NCBI GenBank assembly: GCA_015680685.1
Contig: MNCI01007715.1
Coordinates: 166,912-230,911, forward strand
Direction of reading: 5' to 3'
Source of the DNA: Gnetum montanum
Lineage: Eukaryota > Streptophyta > Gnetopsida > Gnetales > Gnetaceae
Length of the DNA stretch: 64,000 nt
Under the pieces are notes generated by a model. It searched no databases. It saw only the letters and a program-made list of their open reading frames with translations, and had not been told where the DNA came from. Position 1 is the first letter of the stretch, and each line of letters starts with the position of its first letter. Below are positions 24,927 to 35,999 of the stretch, in pieces. The translations under genes were made by a program, and so were the position numbers.

Positions 24927-25960
24927 CTCTACCCAATTTCTATGACAAAATCTGTTAACCATATTGCCAACATTATTTTCTAGTAGTAAATTCATATTTT
25001 ATAGCTAAGACTTTGGAAATCCAACACTATCCTTACCTCCTATAGCAGAAACCTCAACATGGAAGTTGCAAGTGGTTTAGGTGCTAAAATTTCACAATAT
25101 CTATTGTGAATTTTTAGAACAAAACTAGTGTGGAAGCCTTAAGAACCATTAAATTTTTGCTACCACATGTTGACACAAAACTAATGTTGGTTTCAACAAA
25201 AACCAAAACTACTTTTCCCTCCTTTATGGTAAAGGTTGGTAGCTTGCAAAAATTGTTTTTGGAAACTTCCATGTTTCCATTTTAGCCTTCATAGTTTCTC
25301 CCATTCTCTCCAATGTTGAAATAGAAAAGTGTGGGATTTTCCATCTCACCTACTTCTTTTCCTCCCAACCATACTGAATGTAGAGGTAGCTTGGAGGTCA
25401 ACATAGAGGGTGTCTAACATAAACATTTACATTTTTTAATTTCACTTATTAGGATTTGCTTCTTCTTTTTTCCGTTTATATCCTATTCATTTTTCCAAGC
25501 TGAGAAAATTTTTAGCCTACTAAAATCAATTTTAGTGGAAAAACACTAACTTTCCACTTTGGTTTTCAGCTTTTCCCCCCATAAATGTAATATTAGAATG
25601 TGTTAGATTTCCATCATCTCACCTCCCTTCCCAACACCACCACCACACCCCCACCCCTACCCTAGCCAGTGTAGAGGCAGTTGGGAGGCCAACATGGGTG
25701 AAGCTTAACACCAACTTTCCTACCTTTCCATTTTTGGTAATAGGGTAAGCCCCCCTTAATCCCCCCTCCCCCAACCTTACTAATTATATTAGGTACTTCA
25801 TTGTTGGTTGTTTTTGTTTCCTTTAAAAGTTTTGGAATTCCATTCATTGGAATTTACTTCTATTTTATCATTTATAGCCTATTTTAAGCCATTCTCAACA
25901 CCATAACCATGTCTTTCCAATAGTCCACCAAATTGCCCATGCTCTAACAAGCCATGAGGG
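24927..25960 (+). other. Element 3 leader, no clear gene
   Basis: AT-rich with C-rich patches (25,620-25,660 and 25,740-25,780). I see no convincing open frame. Phrases such as TTAGCCTTC and GTGTAGAGGYAG recur, so it is partly repetitive. Confidence 0.45.
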
Positions 25961-27800
25961 TTTATGATCCCAAATACATATCCATCATCGAATGTAAGTG
26001 ATCTTTAAGGGTCAAAAGGAAAAGTCCTAACTTTACCTTCATAAATGAAGACTATTATCACTACATTTGCACCAAAATGTAGGCTATCCTCATGATTCCA
26101 TGTGTGGAAGCAAAGGCAAAAAGGAAGCTTGAACTAGTACATTGGAATGGGAAAGAGTATGTTCATTTCCCATATGGCCAAATACTTCTAACCAATGTCT
26201 ATGCTAGCATGTTAGCTCAATTGATAGTGATGGAAGAGGAGGATGACAAGCATAACCTAGAAGAACAAGAGGAGGATGAATTTAGGGTAGAATTTTAGTT
26301 TGAAAATATCTTAGGAGAATTGTTCCAACAAATGTCTTCCAAGGTCACATTACGTACCTCTAATGCTTTTATTTTATTCATTAGAATGGTGCCACCATTG
26401 TCCACTCCTTCCTATCCTAACATAGCTAGTCCCACACTGGTCATAACCATACATCAAATTCAATCAACGTTACAGCCAATAATCTATAACATATCTATTA
26501 CATTTACCACACAACCTCAATTTATGTAATCATCAATGGTGGTTTTTACCACCACAAATCCATTAGCTACCCATGGGGTAGACCATGGGACCCCACTAAA
26601 CTTAGGGGTCACACATCCTCTTTATTCCACTTATTCCTAAGGTACTATCACAAACATCCTTTTCCTTGTTTGGCCCACTAGCTACAACCATAATGCAACC
26701 TTTTCCTTCTATCTTGAAACCCATAGTGAGGCCACATGCCTTATAAAAAATTCCATAGCCCTATGTATAAATCCCACAACCAATAGGGCCACCACAGCAT
26801 CTGGATCAAGCCTTTTAGATGATCCTGAGCCTAATGGAGTAGTTGAGAAGGCTTAAAGCCTCTACTTTCGAAAGTGTCAAGATTATGAACTTCTACTAGG
26901 ATGATCTAATCAATCATGTGGTCCCACCATTGATGCTTTCTCCTAATGTTCATATTCCCTAGTTTAGAAAAGATAATAGAGAAGGTGACCCTAATGCTCA
27001 TCTAATAACCTTTAGGTTTGAGTGCTTACTCTTATAGCCATAACCTCATACCATCATGATGATTTTCCCTATGTCCTTGATTGGGAAAGCACTTGATTGA
27101 TAGCATGCCTTACCTAGAGGATCCATATCCTCTCTAAAAGACTTGATAGCCTAATTTTTCAACCACTTCAAGTATATCTTAAAGGCTAACACCACTCTAG
27201 ATTAACTCATGAAAATCAAGTAGAAATCCCTTGAGCTTGTGTAGAAATTCATTCAGTAGTGGAATGGACTGCTAAATGAAATACAAAAGCCTATAAATTA
27301 GGCCCACTTGTTAGCCATATTTAAGGAAGTAGTTAATGACTTCATCAAGTCCAAACCCTACTACCTTGACCTACAATCCATTAGCCAACCATTTTTCTCA
27401 AACTAAAAATATAGAAGATGCTATAGAGGCTAATCACAATTTTCCCTAAGTAGCATACAAAAATCAACATACTTAGAAAGACAAAGAGAAAAATAAACAA
27501 AATAATACAACCATAGCAATTGTGACTAAAGAAACAAATATCATGAACCAAGGGCCAAGGACCAACACACCCAAGGGCCTCACTAATGAACACAATAACC
27601 AACCATCAACCCCTACGGCTACTACATCAACAACAACTAGACCCAATTTCAAAAGAAAGGACAAGTACAGATGCAACACATTGCCAATAAAATCATTAGA
27701 GCTATTAGAGCAACTTTTCAAAAGTATACATATTTAATACAAATAGAATTTTGAAGCTTCTCAAAAGAAGCATGATAGACTCTGTGAAATAGCCAAAGAT
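25961..27800 (+). pseudogene. gag: Element 3 gag
   Basis: A decayed gag. The N-terminal part is open at 26,092-26,298 and, in the same frame, 26,320-26,529, with an acidic patch rich in Glu and Asp. The diagnostic gag core follows in another frame at about 26,960-27,290: DPNAHLITFRFEC, then a MIFPMSL block, a SLKDLIA block with FNHF and a SLELVKFIQWN-like block interrupted by stops. These match the order of the retrotransposon gag domain (DPxxHLxxF, FPxSLxGxAxxWYxxL, I-W-L-xxF, Exxx-F-RW). A basic, Thr/Pro-rich tail follows (27,522-27,737). I see no zinc knuckle. Several stops and at least two frame changes. Confidence 0.7.
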
Positions 27801-28429
27801 CAAACTAGAATAATGAAATATGACCCTCATGTACCTAAGTACTTCAAGTAGACTACTTCTATCACTATCACCAGTTGCCTGGTCATGACACAGACTTCTG
27901 CTTGGCACTAAGAGATGACCTTTAGGGGATGATAGATAGCAAGGAGCTAGTCTTAGATGCTTCCAACCCAGTTTGACCATAAATTTAGTCAATGCAGGTC
28001 AAAAATGACTTGTTGAATGCTAATGATGATCCTTATGTCATTTTAGCATTGAACATCGATGATGATTTGAAATCCCCAAAAGAAAAACTTGTGATTCAAC
28101 TACCCCCTTGTGATGAAAGGACTTCTTCAGCATCCATCAGCTCAAGATCCTCCTTCCTCATAAGAGTACCATGACGAGTACCTCCATGGTATTATTTTGT
28201 TATTAGGGTGCCTCAACCTAACACAATCTAACTAATCATATCCCAAACAACTAAACAACGACCACCAATGATGGCCAATGCTACTATCTCTTCCTTACAA
28301 CCAATGGTTGATAACCAGAAAACATCAGTCAAATAAAGGAAGAAGCATAGGAAAAAGCCTAATAACAAGGATGATAAGCAAATGGAGGTGTGAAAGGAAG
28401 TGGACCCACCAAAGCCTACTCCAATTTTA

Positions 28430-29600
28430 GCCATACCCATGACCTCCTCTACTTAACCCCCTTTAACCAAAAAACCATAGGAGAACTAAAAACTTCATAA
28501 CTAGAATAATGAGAAAAATCCCCAACAACCACAACCTAAAGCTGAAGTTCACATTTTATAGTGCATGGACGAAGTAAAGCATAATTGGGGTGACAATCCC
28601 ATGGCCAATAATAAGAACTTCCTTAGTGCAATAAATCAAATCAGGTAATCCATCAAGAAAAAGAATAAAACCTTAACCTTGTATGACCTAATCATGAGTT
28701 CCACCACACATCATGAGATGTTAGTCAAAATGTTGACTTCTATCCTTATTACTGAGGACATCCCCACTAATGAGAAGGCCATCCATGCAATGATGGTTCC
28801 TCCCTTTCCAAGAAGGAAGAAAAAAACATCTCTAATATATTACAATAGCAAAATTAAAGTTAATTCCAAAAATGGCAAAGTAACTAGGGCTCCTCTATTC
28901 ATAACCATATGTGTAGGGAAATTTAAATTACATTGGGTGAATGATGATGATGGAACCATAACAAACGTCATCCCATGCACCATTGTTGAATTCTTGGACC
29001 TAACTAAGCAAATACAACCTACAACCACTTAAACACTTATGTCCTTTAATGGATTAATGGTTGACATCAAGGTGTATATCTCCTTGGATTTTATGATAGG
29101 AGAGTAATTCCTCACAACCACCAATTTCTTGATGATGGAGGAGACACCAAGGTTCAACCTTATCATAAGAAGATCTTGGTTGGCTTAATTATGAGGTGTG
29201 TCCACACCCATCCATCAAGAAATTCACCTTCCTTAGGAGAGAGGTGAAATTGTTCATTCATGATGATAATGTAATTCCACTAGCTATTAACAATGTAAAC
29301 ATAGAGTAGGGGCCTAAAGTGGATTTTTAAGAATAAGCTCCCAAGCATGAAATCCAATAGCCCAAAAGAGAGCAACAATCCAAGAAAGAGAATGATGACA
29401 ATGATATGCAATGGGATGCATTATGGGATGAAGTCTCTTTTAATATCATCATCAAAGGGGATGGTGAATATAAGCTTATGCAAAATAGACCTTACTCATT
29501 TCCTAATCTTGCAAATATTAGGAAGAATCTACACACAAGTGAAGTTCACCTTAATTTTTTTATCCCATGCCCTTATAACTATATGCACCGATAGCCATGT
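28430..29600 (+). pseudogene. pro: Element 3 aspartic protease region
   Basis: Open for 117 codons at 28,679-29,032. The block APLFITICVGKFKLHWVNDDDG then VIPCTIVEFL occupies the place of the retropepsin core, where xxDxGSxxNxIP is expected. The catalytic D-[ST]-G is changed to DDG. Downstream, in shifted frames to about 29,230, come phrases matching the second half of the domain (DFMIG, FNLIIRRSWLA, STPIHQEIHLP), equivalent to the ILGRPWL and STxHQxIKF signatures of plant Ty3/gypsy proteases. A further open stretch at 29,406-29,594 leads into the tail-type repeats. The protease would have cut the gag-pol polyprotein. It is inactive now. Confidence 0.65.
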
Positions 29601-29729
29601 TTGTTATACCATTTTTATGTACTTTGTTTTACTCTTTATGCATGTAGCTTAAGCTTATACTTTACATTTTTACTTATTTCTTACAGCCTTTCTCATGTTA
29701 TGAACATCAAAAAATAATTAAAACATAAA

Positions 29730-29915
29730 ATTGTCAAAACAATGATCTACTAAGATCTAAAACTAGCATCATGGCCTATCATGGGCTAAAACTCTAAACT
29801 AGCATTGTAGCCTACTAAGACTTTAAACTAGTAATATGGCTTGCTATGATCTTAAACTAACAACATAATATAACTTGTACCCATGATGGCCTAAAACTAG
29901 TAAACATCTTATTTA
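29730..29915 (+). repeat. TAAACTAG tail-type repeats (copy 1)
   Basis: Five imperfect copies of a phrase like GATCTAAAACTAGCATCATGGCC at intervals of about 25-45 bases. The same phrases follow integrase in this element (43,215-43,310) and, in reverse, in elements 4 and 5. Here they follow protease instead. Confidence 0.7.
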
Positions 29916-31192
29916 TTATTATACTTCTTTTTTTTCTCCTATTATCACATTGATTAACCATTTAATGTTATGACCAAAATGTCAGTCTAGCCATTCACAA
30001 CAATTCCTAGAATAATATAGATAACCAAAAAATACCAAAATTTTAAATTTACATTTAAATTGTCCATAACATATATATCCATGGCCATACTATGTGGCAC
30101 AAATGTCAGAAAATAATAACAACCATCTATGACATAGTATTAGCTAATAATAGCCATCAACAAGAAAATAAAAACAAATAGCCAACAAACTAAGCTCATG
30201 GAGGCTACTAAAGGACATCTAGAGGATGAAGTGGTGGGTCATTCCTACCCTTACCACTGGGGTTACCAATGTCTCCTGATGCCTAAAATACACCAACACA
30301 TAGCCAGTTACTGACCAATAGCCAAGACCATAACTCAGAGCTAAAAATAGAAAACATAAAATATATCAAACCTATGGGGATTTCAGCTTCATAACTTCTA
30401 GGTGTAGATGTGAAAGACCTTCCTCGAAATGATGGAGGATCTAGTCCTTCATCATGTTGACCCAATCAACATCCTCAAAATCAACACCAAAAAGGATGTT
30501 GATCCTATCTACTGTAGTCCAAGTAGGTAGCTCCTAGTCCATAGTAGCCATATAGGTCTTGCCTATAGTAGTGGTAATCCAAGCAGTAGGGGATTACTCC
30601 ACTATGAGAGTACTTTCAAAAAGCTAATTAGCACTCTATGCCTAGATCCCTTGGATGAACAACTCTCTCTTACTCCATTCAAAAAACTCCTCCTTAAGCA
30701 ACTAGAGGTAGACCCCATGATTTTCCTTGTACTATCACTTATGGACGTTTTGTTTCTTAGCCCACTCTAGGACCTAAGTGTAGTGATCTTTCTAGTTCTC
30801 AACCTTCTTAGAGATGAGGTTCATCTACATATGTTGTTCTACCAACTCCTGTAGGATCGCTAATTTGTCTTAAATGACATGCTAGTAGCAGACCCATGTG
30901 ATCTCTCTAGCCTACAACTCCCCTAAGTTAATTACTTGGGCCTCCACAAAGGCCTTGTGATCTTGAAACTTTCTAATAGTTTCCTCCTACCATTGAGTCT
31001 TTTCCCTGAAGGCCACAACTTTCTCCCATTGAAATTCATGGGACCTCTCTTACTCCCATGAAGTTTTTGCACATGACATTGCTAGATCAGTATTAGCCTC
31101 ATACAACTTCAAGGGTGCACTAGATACATCAAAGGAAAGCTTAAGAAAGGAGTTAATCAACAAGTATTTTCTGGTCTAGTCCATAGAAAGCA

Positions 31193-31306
31193 CTACACAA
31201 GCATCAAATATAATCATAAGTATAATGTACAACCTAAGATAACCATGACACAAGTGTGACCTATAGTAGAGACAACCAACTAAGCCACATAAAATGAATT
31301 TCTTAC
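31193..31306 (-). other. Predicted 114-nt intron of the antisense gene
   Basis: Donor AAGATAG|GTAAGA and acceptor GCTTGTGTAG|TGC, phase 1. The last exon then keeps one frame for 273 codons to the terminal stop. Confidence 0.6.
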
Positions 31307-31444
31307 CTATCTTAAGTGCAACCTATTACAACTTGTTGATGATGTCCTTAGCCATCCCACACATGAACTCCACCTTGTCTAGAGTCTTCACCCATGGTTT
31401 CACATTAAACATAGGGACAAGTTCTTGCAATAGTGGCTTAGGAA

Positions 31445-31534
31445 CTATTATAAGCATAACAATCATTGAATGGTTAGGATAAGAAACAAAATTAAACTAT
31501 AAGATATAATGAAAATATTAAAGCATGAACATAC
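31445..31534 (-). other. Predicted 90-nt intron of the antisense gene
   Basis: Donor GAGCTAG|GTATGT and acceptor GCTTATAATAG|TTCC, phase 1. It joins the poly-Glu segment to a VPKPLLQELVP segment. Confidence 0.6.
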
Positions 31535-31744
31535 CTAGCTCCTCCTCCTCTTCCTCCTCTAGGATGATGATGGAGGATGTACCCAACACCACCTCACCAA
31601 ATAAGATGTTTATGTCATTTATCAATAGATCCTTCAACCTCAAGTTGGTTTATGAGTACTTCTTCTACATGCCTTTGTTTTGTCTCTACAATAGCTTAGG
31701 CTACCATAGCCTAACATTTTTCTACAACCATAGCACATAGAAAA

Positions 31745-31817
31745 CTAGTTAAACCTAAAACCAGAAAGTAGCCATAAATATTAAAACATAAAATAGCCAA
31801 ACTTAAACAAAGCATAC
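31745..31817 (-). other. Predicted 73-nt intron of the antisense gene
   Basis: Donor ATCACAG|GTATGC and acceptor TTTAACTAG|TTTTC, phase 1. The downstream exon 31,744-31,535 stays in one frame. Confidence 0.55.
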
Positions 31818-32874
31818 CTGTGATTGCCTATTGCAATGGCCTAAGCTTAAACATAAACTTCTTTGGGGGATTTTGGTTTAATCCTAATGGTACGTCCTTC
31901 ATGGACCTCTTAATTTTCTCTCTGGTAGTCCATTTGGCCTTCGTACATAGTTGTTTGACCTCCAAGATGCTCGCTAGGAATGTGAGAGGCTCCTAGTCAT
32001 TTGTGCTATCAAGGGGCACACACTACTTGATATTAAGATCATTAGTGGTAATGAATAATGTATCATTCATCCCCTCTAGTGTGTTCTAAGCTTGCACCAT
32101 TGGATAAATGTGCTTTATCCAAGGCTTAGAAAGTTGGCTTAGTTCTTCAAAAATCCATTGCCCATTCCTACACATCACTAGAAACTCTACAAACCATTTT
32201 AAATAACCTTAAAAATTCAAAATTCATGTGGATTATTATACATGTATCCATGTAGAGTTTAAGGATCTCCTCCTAAAGCCCAAAAACCAAAGCAGCAGCC
32301 CAGTTGAACCTAGTGCCATCCATTAAGACCTTCTTGAAGATCCACCCCTATGTAATGCCAAACATCTTCTTTTGTGATAATAGTTTGGAAAATGCACAAG
32401 ACTTTGATAAAGGATAGGATTCCTTTGCATTAGGATTCATGAAGCCATCCATGAAAATTTTGGATTGGCCCATGTTGGCACCAAGACACTACAAAAATCC
32501 ATCATAATGGCCTGATTCCTTCACTATTCTTGTTGGGACCTTTGCCTCATTAGCAAGAACACCAAAAAATTTGTAAAAGAGGCCCTCATTGATATCCATG
32601 TTAACCTTCACATCCTAGATGATGGTGCTAAAATGACTAGCCTTCTCATCAATGGAGTTGATGAAATCCAATATCTCTACAACAAAAATGAAAGGGATCG
32701 ATGCCATAAATACATCAAGAAAACTTGTGCATTGGATGTCAACTTAAATGTATTCAAGAACCTATACCCTCTAGCACTACTATGATAGTATCACCTCACC
32801 ACACTTTAGGATGAAAGTATCCTCATGACATGTTCCTGAAAGTAGTATAGTAACATCAACAGAGGTGGAAGGCT

Positions 32875-32995
32875 CTGCAAAGCAACAACTAAAGTTTAGC
32901 ATCAACATAAGCAAGTTCAATAACTAGTCAAAGTAATAGAAGAATTAGAACATTCATAATCATAAAACATTAGAAGCCATAGCCCTTATATTTAC
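32875..32995 (-). other. Predicted 121-nt intron of the antisense gene
   Basis: Donor GGAAAG|GTAAAT and acceptor TTGCTTTGCAG|AGCC on the minus strand, phase 1. It joins a basic stretch (TLKKKRK) to EPSTSVDV without a stop. Confidence 0.6.
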
Positions 32996-33255
32996 CTTTC
33001 CTTTTCTTCTTCAAGGTGGTTGAAGTAGAGGTCCTAGTTGTAATGGTTTAATCCATGGAGTTATCAAAATATGCCCACTAGTTGTGCATTATCCCATCAT
33101 CCTTGAATTTCTTGTATACAAGGTTGAACCTTGTAGTATAAGCATCAAAGTCCCCTCTTAACTATTAATACATAATAGTTCTAATCTTGGGGTCCTTGGT
33201 GAATTCATCAAGGGTAGTTTAAGCCAGTACTAAGATTTGATCATTGACCTTGTAC

Positions 33256-33345
33256 CTATAAGAAGTTCATAAGACCAATGAAGTTAGGAAAGTTAGTTTA
33301 GCCAATAAAGCTAGAAAAACATGAAAACATTATAACTATGATTAC
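33256..33345 (-). other. Predicted 90-nt intron of the antisense gene
   Basis: Donor CTACTAGG|GTAATC and acceptor CTTCTTATAG|GTAC, phase 2. It joins IIYHLLG to YKVNDQILVLA in frame. Confidence 0.5.
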
Positions 33346-33769
33346 CCTAGTAGATGATATATGATGCTAGGTGAGTTCATGAACAATGTGTGGCCTCTAT
33401 GTGCCACTATAAAAGTATTGTCAACATTGTACTACCTATACTTTGGCATCATCTAGATCTCTGTAAGATAACATGGGATGATGGTGTTGGATGATTTCCA
33501 TAATGTCCTAGGAGGAGGATTATTTGTGATAAACTTGACAATCAAGCCAAATTCCTAAAGCAACAAAGTCTCCACTATGGCCTTAGTCACATTTCTAGAC
33601 AAGTGTGACCATAACATCACACTAAAGTTTTGTAGAATGTAGGCAAGGAATTCACATGTCATAGGCTAAAACCACAATGATAGCTTCCCCAAGGGCATAT
33701 TGGGGAGATAGATATTGGTTGTGTGATGACCAATGTAGCATAGAATTCCCACCAACTCCATGATCATGA

Positions 33770-35990
33770 TAATGAGCTTCAATTAAACCCTGCATGCTAA
33801 AAAAAACATTATGATCAATTGAAATTTCTTAACAAATTTAGAAAAAACATCCTAAGTTGGAGGTGAAATTAGCCTATGTAGAAAGCTCTAAGGTGTTTAT
33901 CTAAGTTGACTTAAGAAATTCCACAAATGCATTATTACAACCTTCCATAGCCTTTTACTTCATAGCCTAAAATATTATAGCCAAAATTAAGCCTTAGCTT
34001 AGACTATGCAAAAAACGTTAAAACTTAGCAAAAGCATATATCCATAGTAAAAATATTTCTAAAAATAGTCAAGCCTTTTTTTTCCTAAAAACAAATTTAA
34101 AACATGATTTTTACAAGAAAAGCTACACATATCAACCACATCCATTCAAAATTTAACCTTATTAGCATAGTTTAGCCAGATAATTCATTAAAAATTAATA
34201 TAAGATCGAATTTTAGTGATTTTACCATGGAGGTATCATGAAATCATAATATTTTCATCCATGATCATTAAAACTTGAAATAAAAAACCATTTTTACATG
34301 GAATATAAACAAATTAGCAGGAAACCATAGTCAATACCATGAATCCCATTACATGTAGGGTTGGTAAAAAAATTGATAAAAATTCGTTTAAGCTCAAAAT
34401 GGATTGATCCCACCACCATTTGAAAGCGTAAATTGAGCTCTAGTAAATATGTTCGATAAAAATTTGAAACCCTTACCATTTATGTAGAAAAAGTTCACCA
34501 ACTTGGACAACAATCTAAAAATGACACAAACCTTCTTTTGAAATGGGTTTAGCAAAAATTCAAAAACAAAATGCAATTCAAAGATAACTGGAGTGATTCC
34601 ATCTCCATTGGAAAATTGAAGCCAAGAGCTACCCAACCAAAATCCATGCCATTTGCATAGAAATAATTTGTGAATTTACACGAAAATCTAAAAATGGCAT
34701 AGAAATCTAATAGCATAATCTTAGAAAAACATCCATAACTTAATCATTTCAAAGATAAATCAAACAAGAAAATATTCATTGAAAAGAATAAATATAGGTC
34801 TCCAAATTCATACTATCAAATTTTAAAAATATGTACCTAGTTTCTTAGGAAAAAATACACAACATTGCTTGCTTTTTCCATATAAAAAACTAAAAAGCTA
34901 AAACTCAACTTAACATAGCCAAAATAGTCAAAATGATTAACACCCTTTAGAAAACCGACCAAAATAATGAGTAATATTTTTTTGAAATTTAATTTTGATG
35001 AATACTTTGGCCGAGATTTGAGAAAAACAACCATATCCCTAAATTTTGGGAAAAAACATGAAAATAGCAATTTTGATTTTAAAAATTGAAACTACTAAAG
35101 ACAAAACAATGAAATGACCACAGAGCCACATGGAAGCAACCAAGATAAAAGGGGAGATTTCATTAAAATTTCATTTTACCCCATTTATTAGCGTAGTTCT
35201 AAGAAAAATGGCCCCACATGCGATAAGAAAAATGCAAGAAAACCATTAAAATTGCTAGAAATGAAAGTAAGAATAGGTAGAACTACCTAACTATGAGTGG
35301 TAATGGATGAGACTTGGATGGAGATGGGCCTAGGAACTTTTGAAAGCTCCCTAGCATGCTTATCTACCTTCTAGATCCTTGGATTTCAACTTTTCCCACC
35401 ATGTTGTTTTAGTGCCATGGCAAGCTCAACGTTAGGAGAGTTTGAAGATTAGGAGAATGGATGTTCTATGCTATGTGGAAGGAAGATGGGAGTCTTCCAC
35501 TCTAATAATAGGTTTCTTTTGCCACAAAAATATCTACCAAAGCTCTCCTCCAATGGCCAATTTGCAAGAATGACAATTGTGATCAGAAACTTACAAAATT
35601 TAATAATAAAAATTACATCTAAACCTAAACGCCCATCTCTAAACCCCAGCTACTAGCTCAGTGCACCATAACTCCAAGTGTAATGAAGTTCAAAGGGGGG
35701 AAATTTTCTTCAATGCTAAGATTGGTGGAAAATAGCTTTACTTTTCTCATTTTAAAATTTTTGGATTGTGGGCCCCACCATACATCTTCCCTCTAATCCA
35801 AAAATTGCATCAACATTGAGTTTTGAGCACTTTTGGCACTTACAAAAATAAAAAAGCCTTAATTGCCATGCATTCACACTAGTCATATCATAACCAGCAT
35901 GGATACATCCCTTCCACTCCATAAAACCATTAAAACATAGTTTTTTTAAACCATTTTTAGTAACTCCAACCTTTCTTGTTTCAACCTCGG
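33770..35990. other. AT-rich part of the element 3 insert
   Basis: No gene. Two related segments of about 180 bases lie at roughly 34,390-34,560 and 34,575-34,740 (shared phrase AATCTAAAAATG, period about 172-190), so the region is partly repetitive. In the antisense sense it would hold the promoter of the spliced gene, but no clear TATA box stands out. Confidence 0.4.
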
Positions 35991-35999
35991 GCTCCCAAA

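Larger units (their letters stand above)
30372..33767 (-). pseudogene. Antisense, intron-bearing gene within element 3
   Basis: Runs opposite to the element. Start chosen at the ATG at 33,767 (MIMELVGI). Six exons are separated by five introns with GT-AG ends: 33,345-33,256, 32,995-32,875, 31,817-31,745, 31,534-31,445 and 31,306-31,193. Splitting phases are 2,1,1,1,1. Reading frames chosen independently from the exons agree with these phases, except for one frame slip inside exon 3 (32,874-31,818). The stop is TAG at 30,372-30,374. The product would be about 970 residues: a Leu/Trp-rich globular head (exons 1-3), an acidic run of seven Glu at the end of exon 4, and a Glu/Lys/Gln/Trp-rich, probably coiled-coil tail in exon 6. 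Stops sit mostly at apparent Trp or Gln positions (TAG). Function unknown. Antisense genes are known in Tat elements such as maize Grande. Confidence 0.6.
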
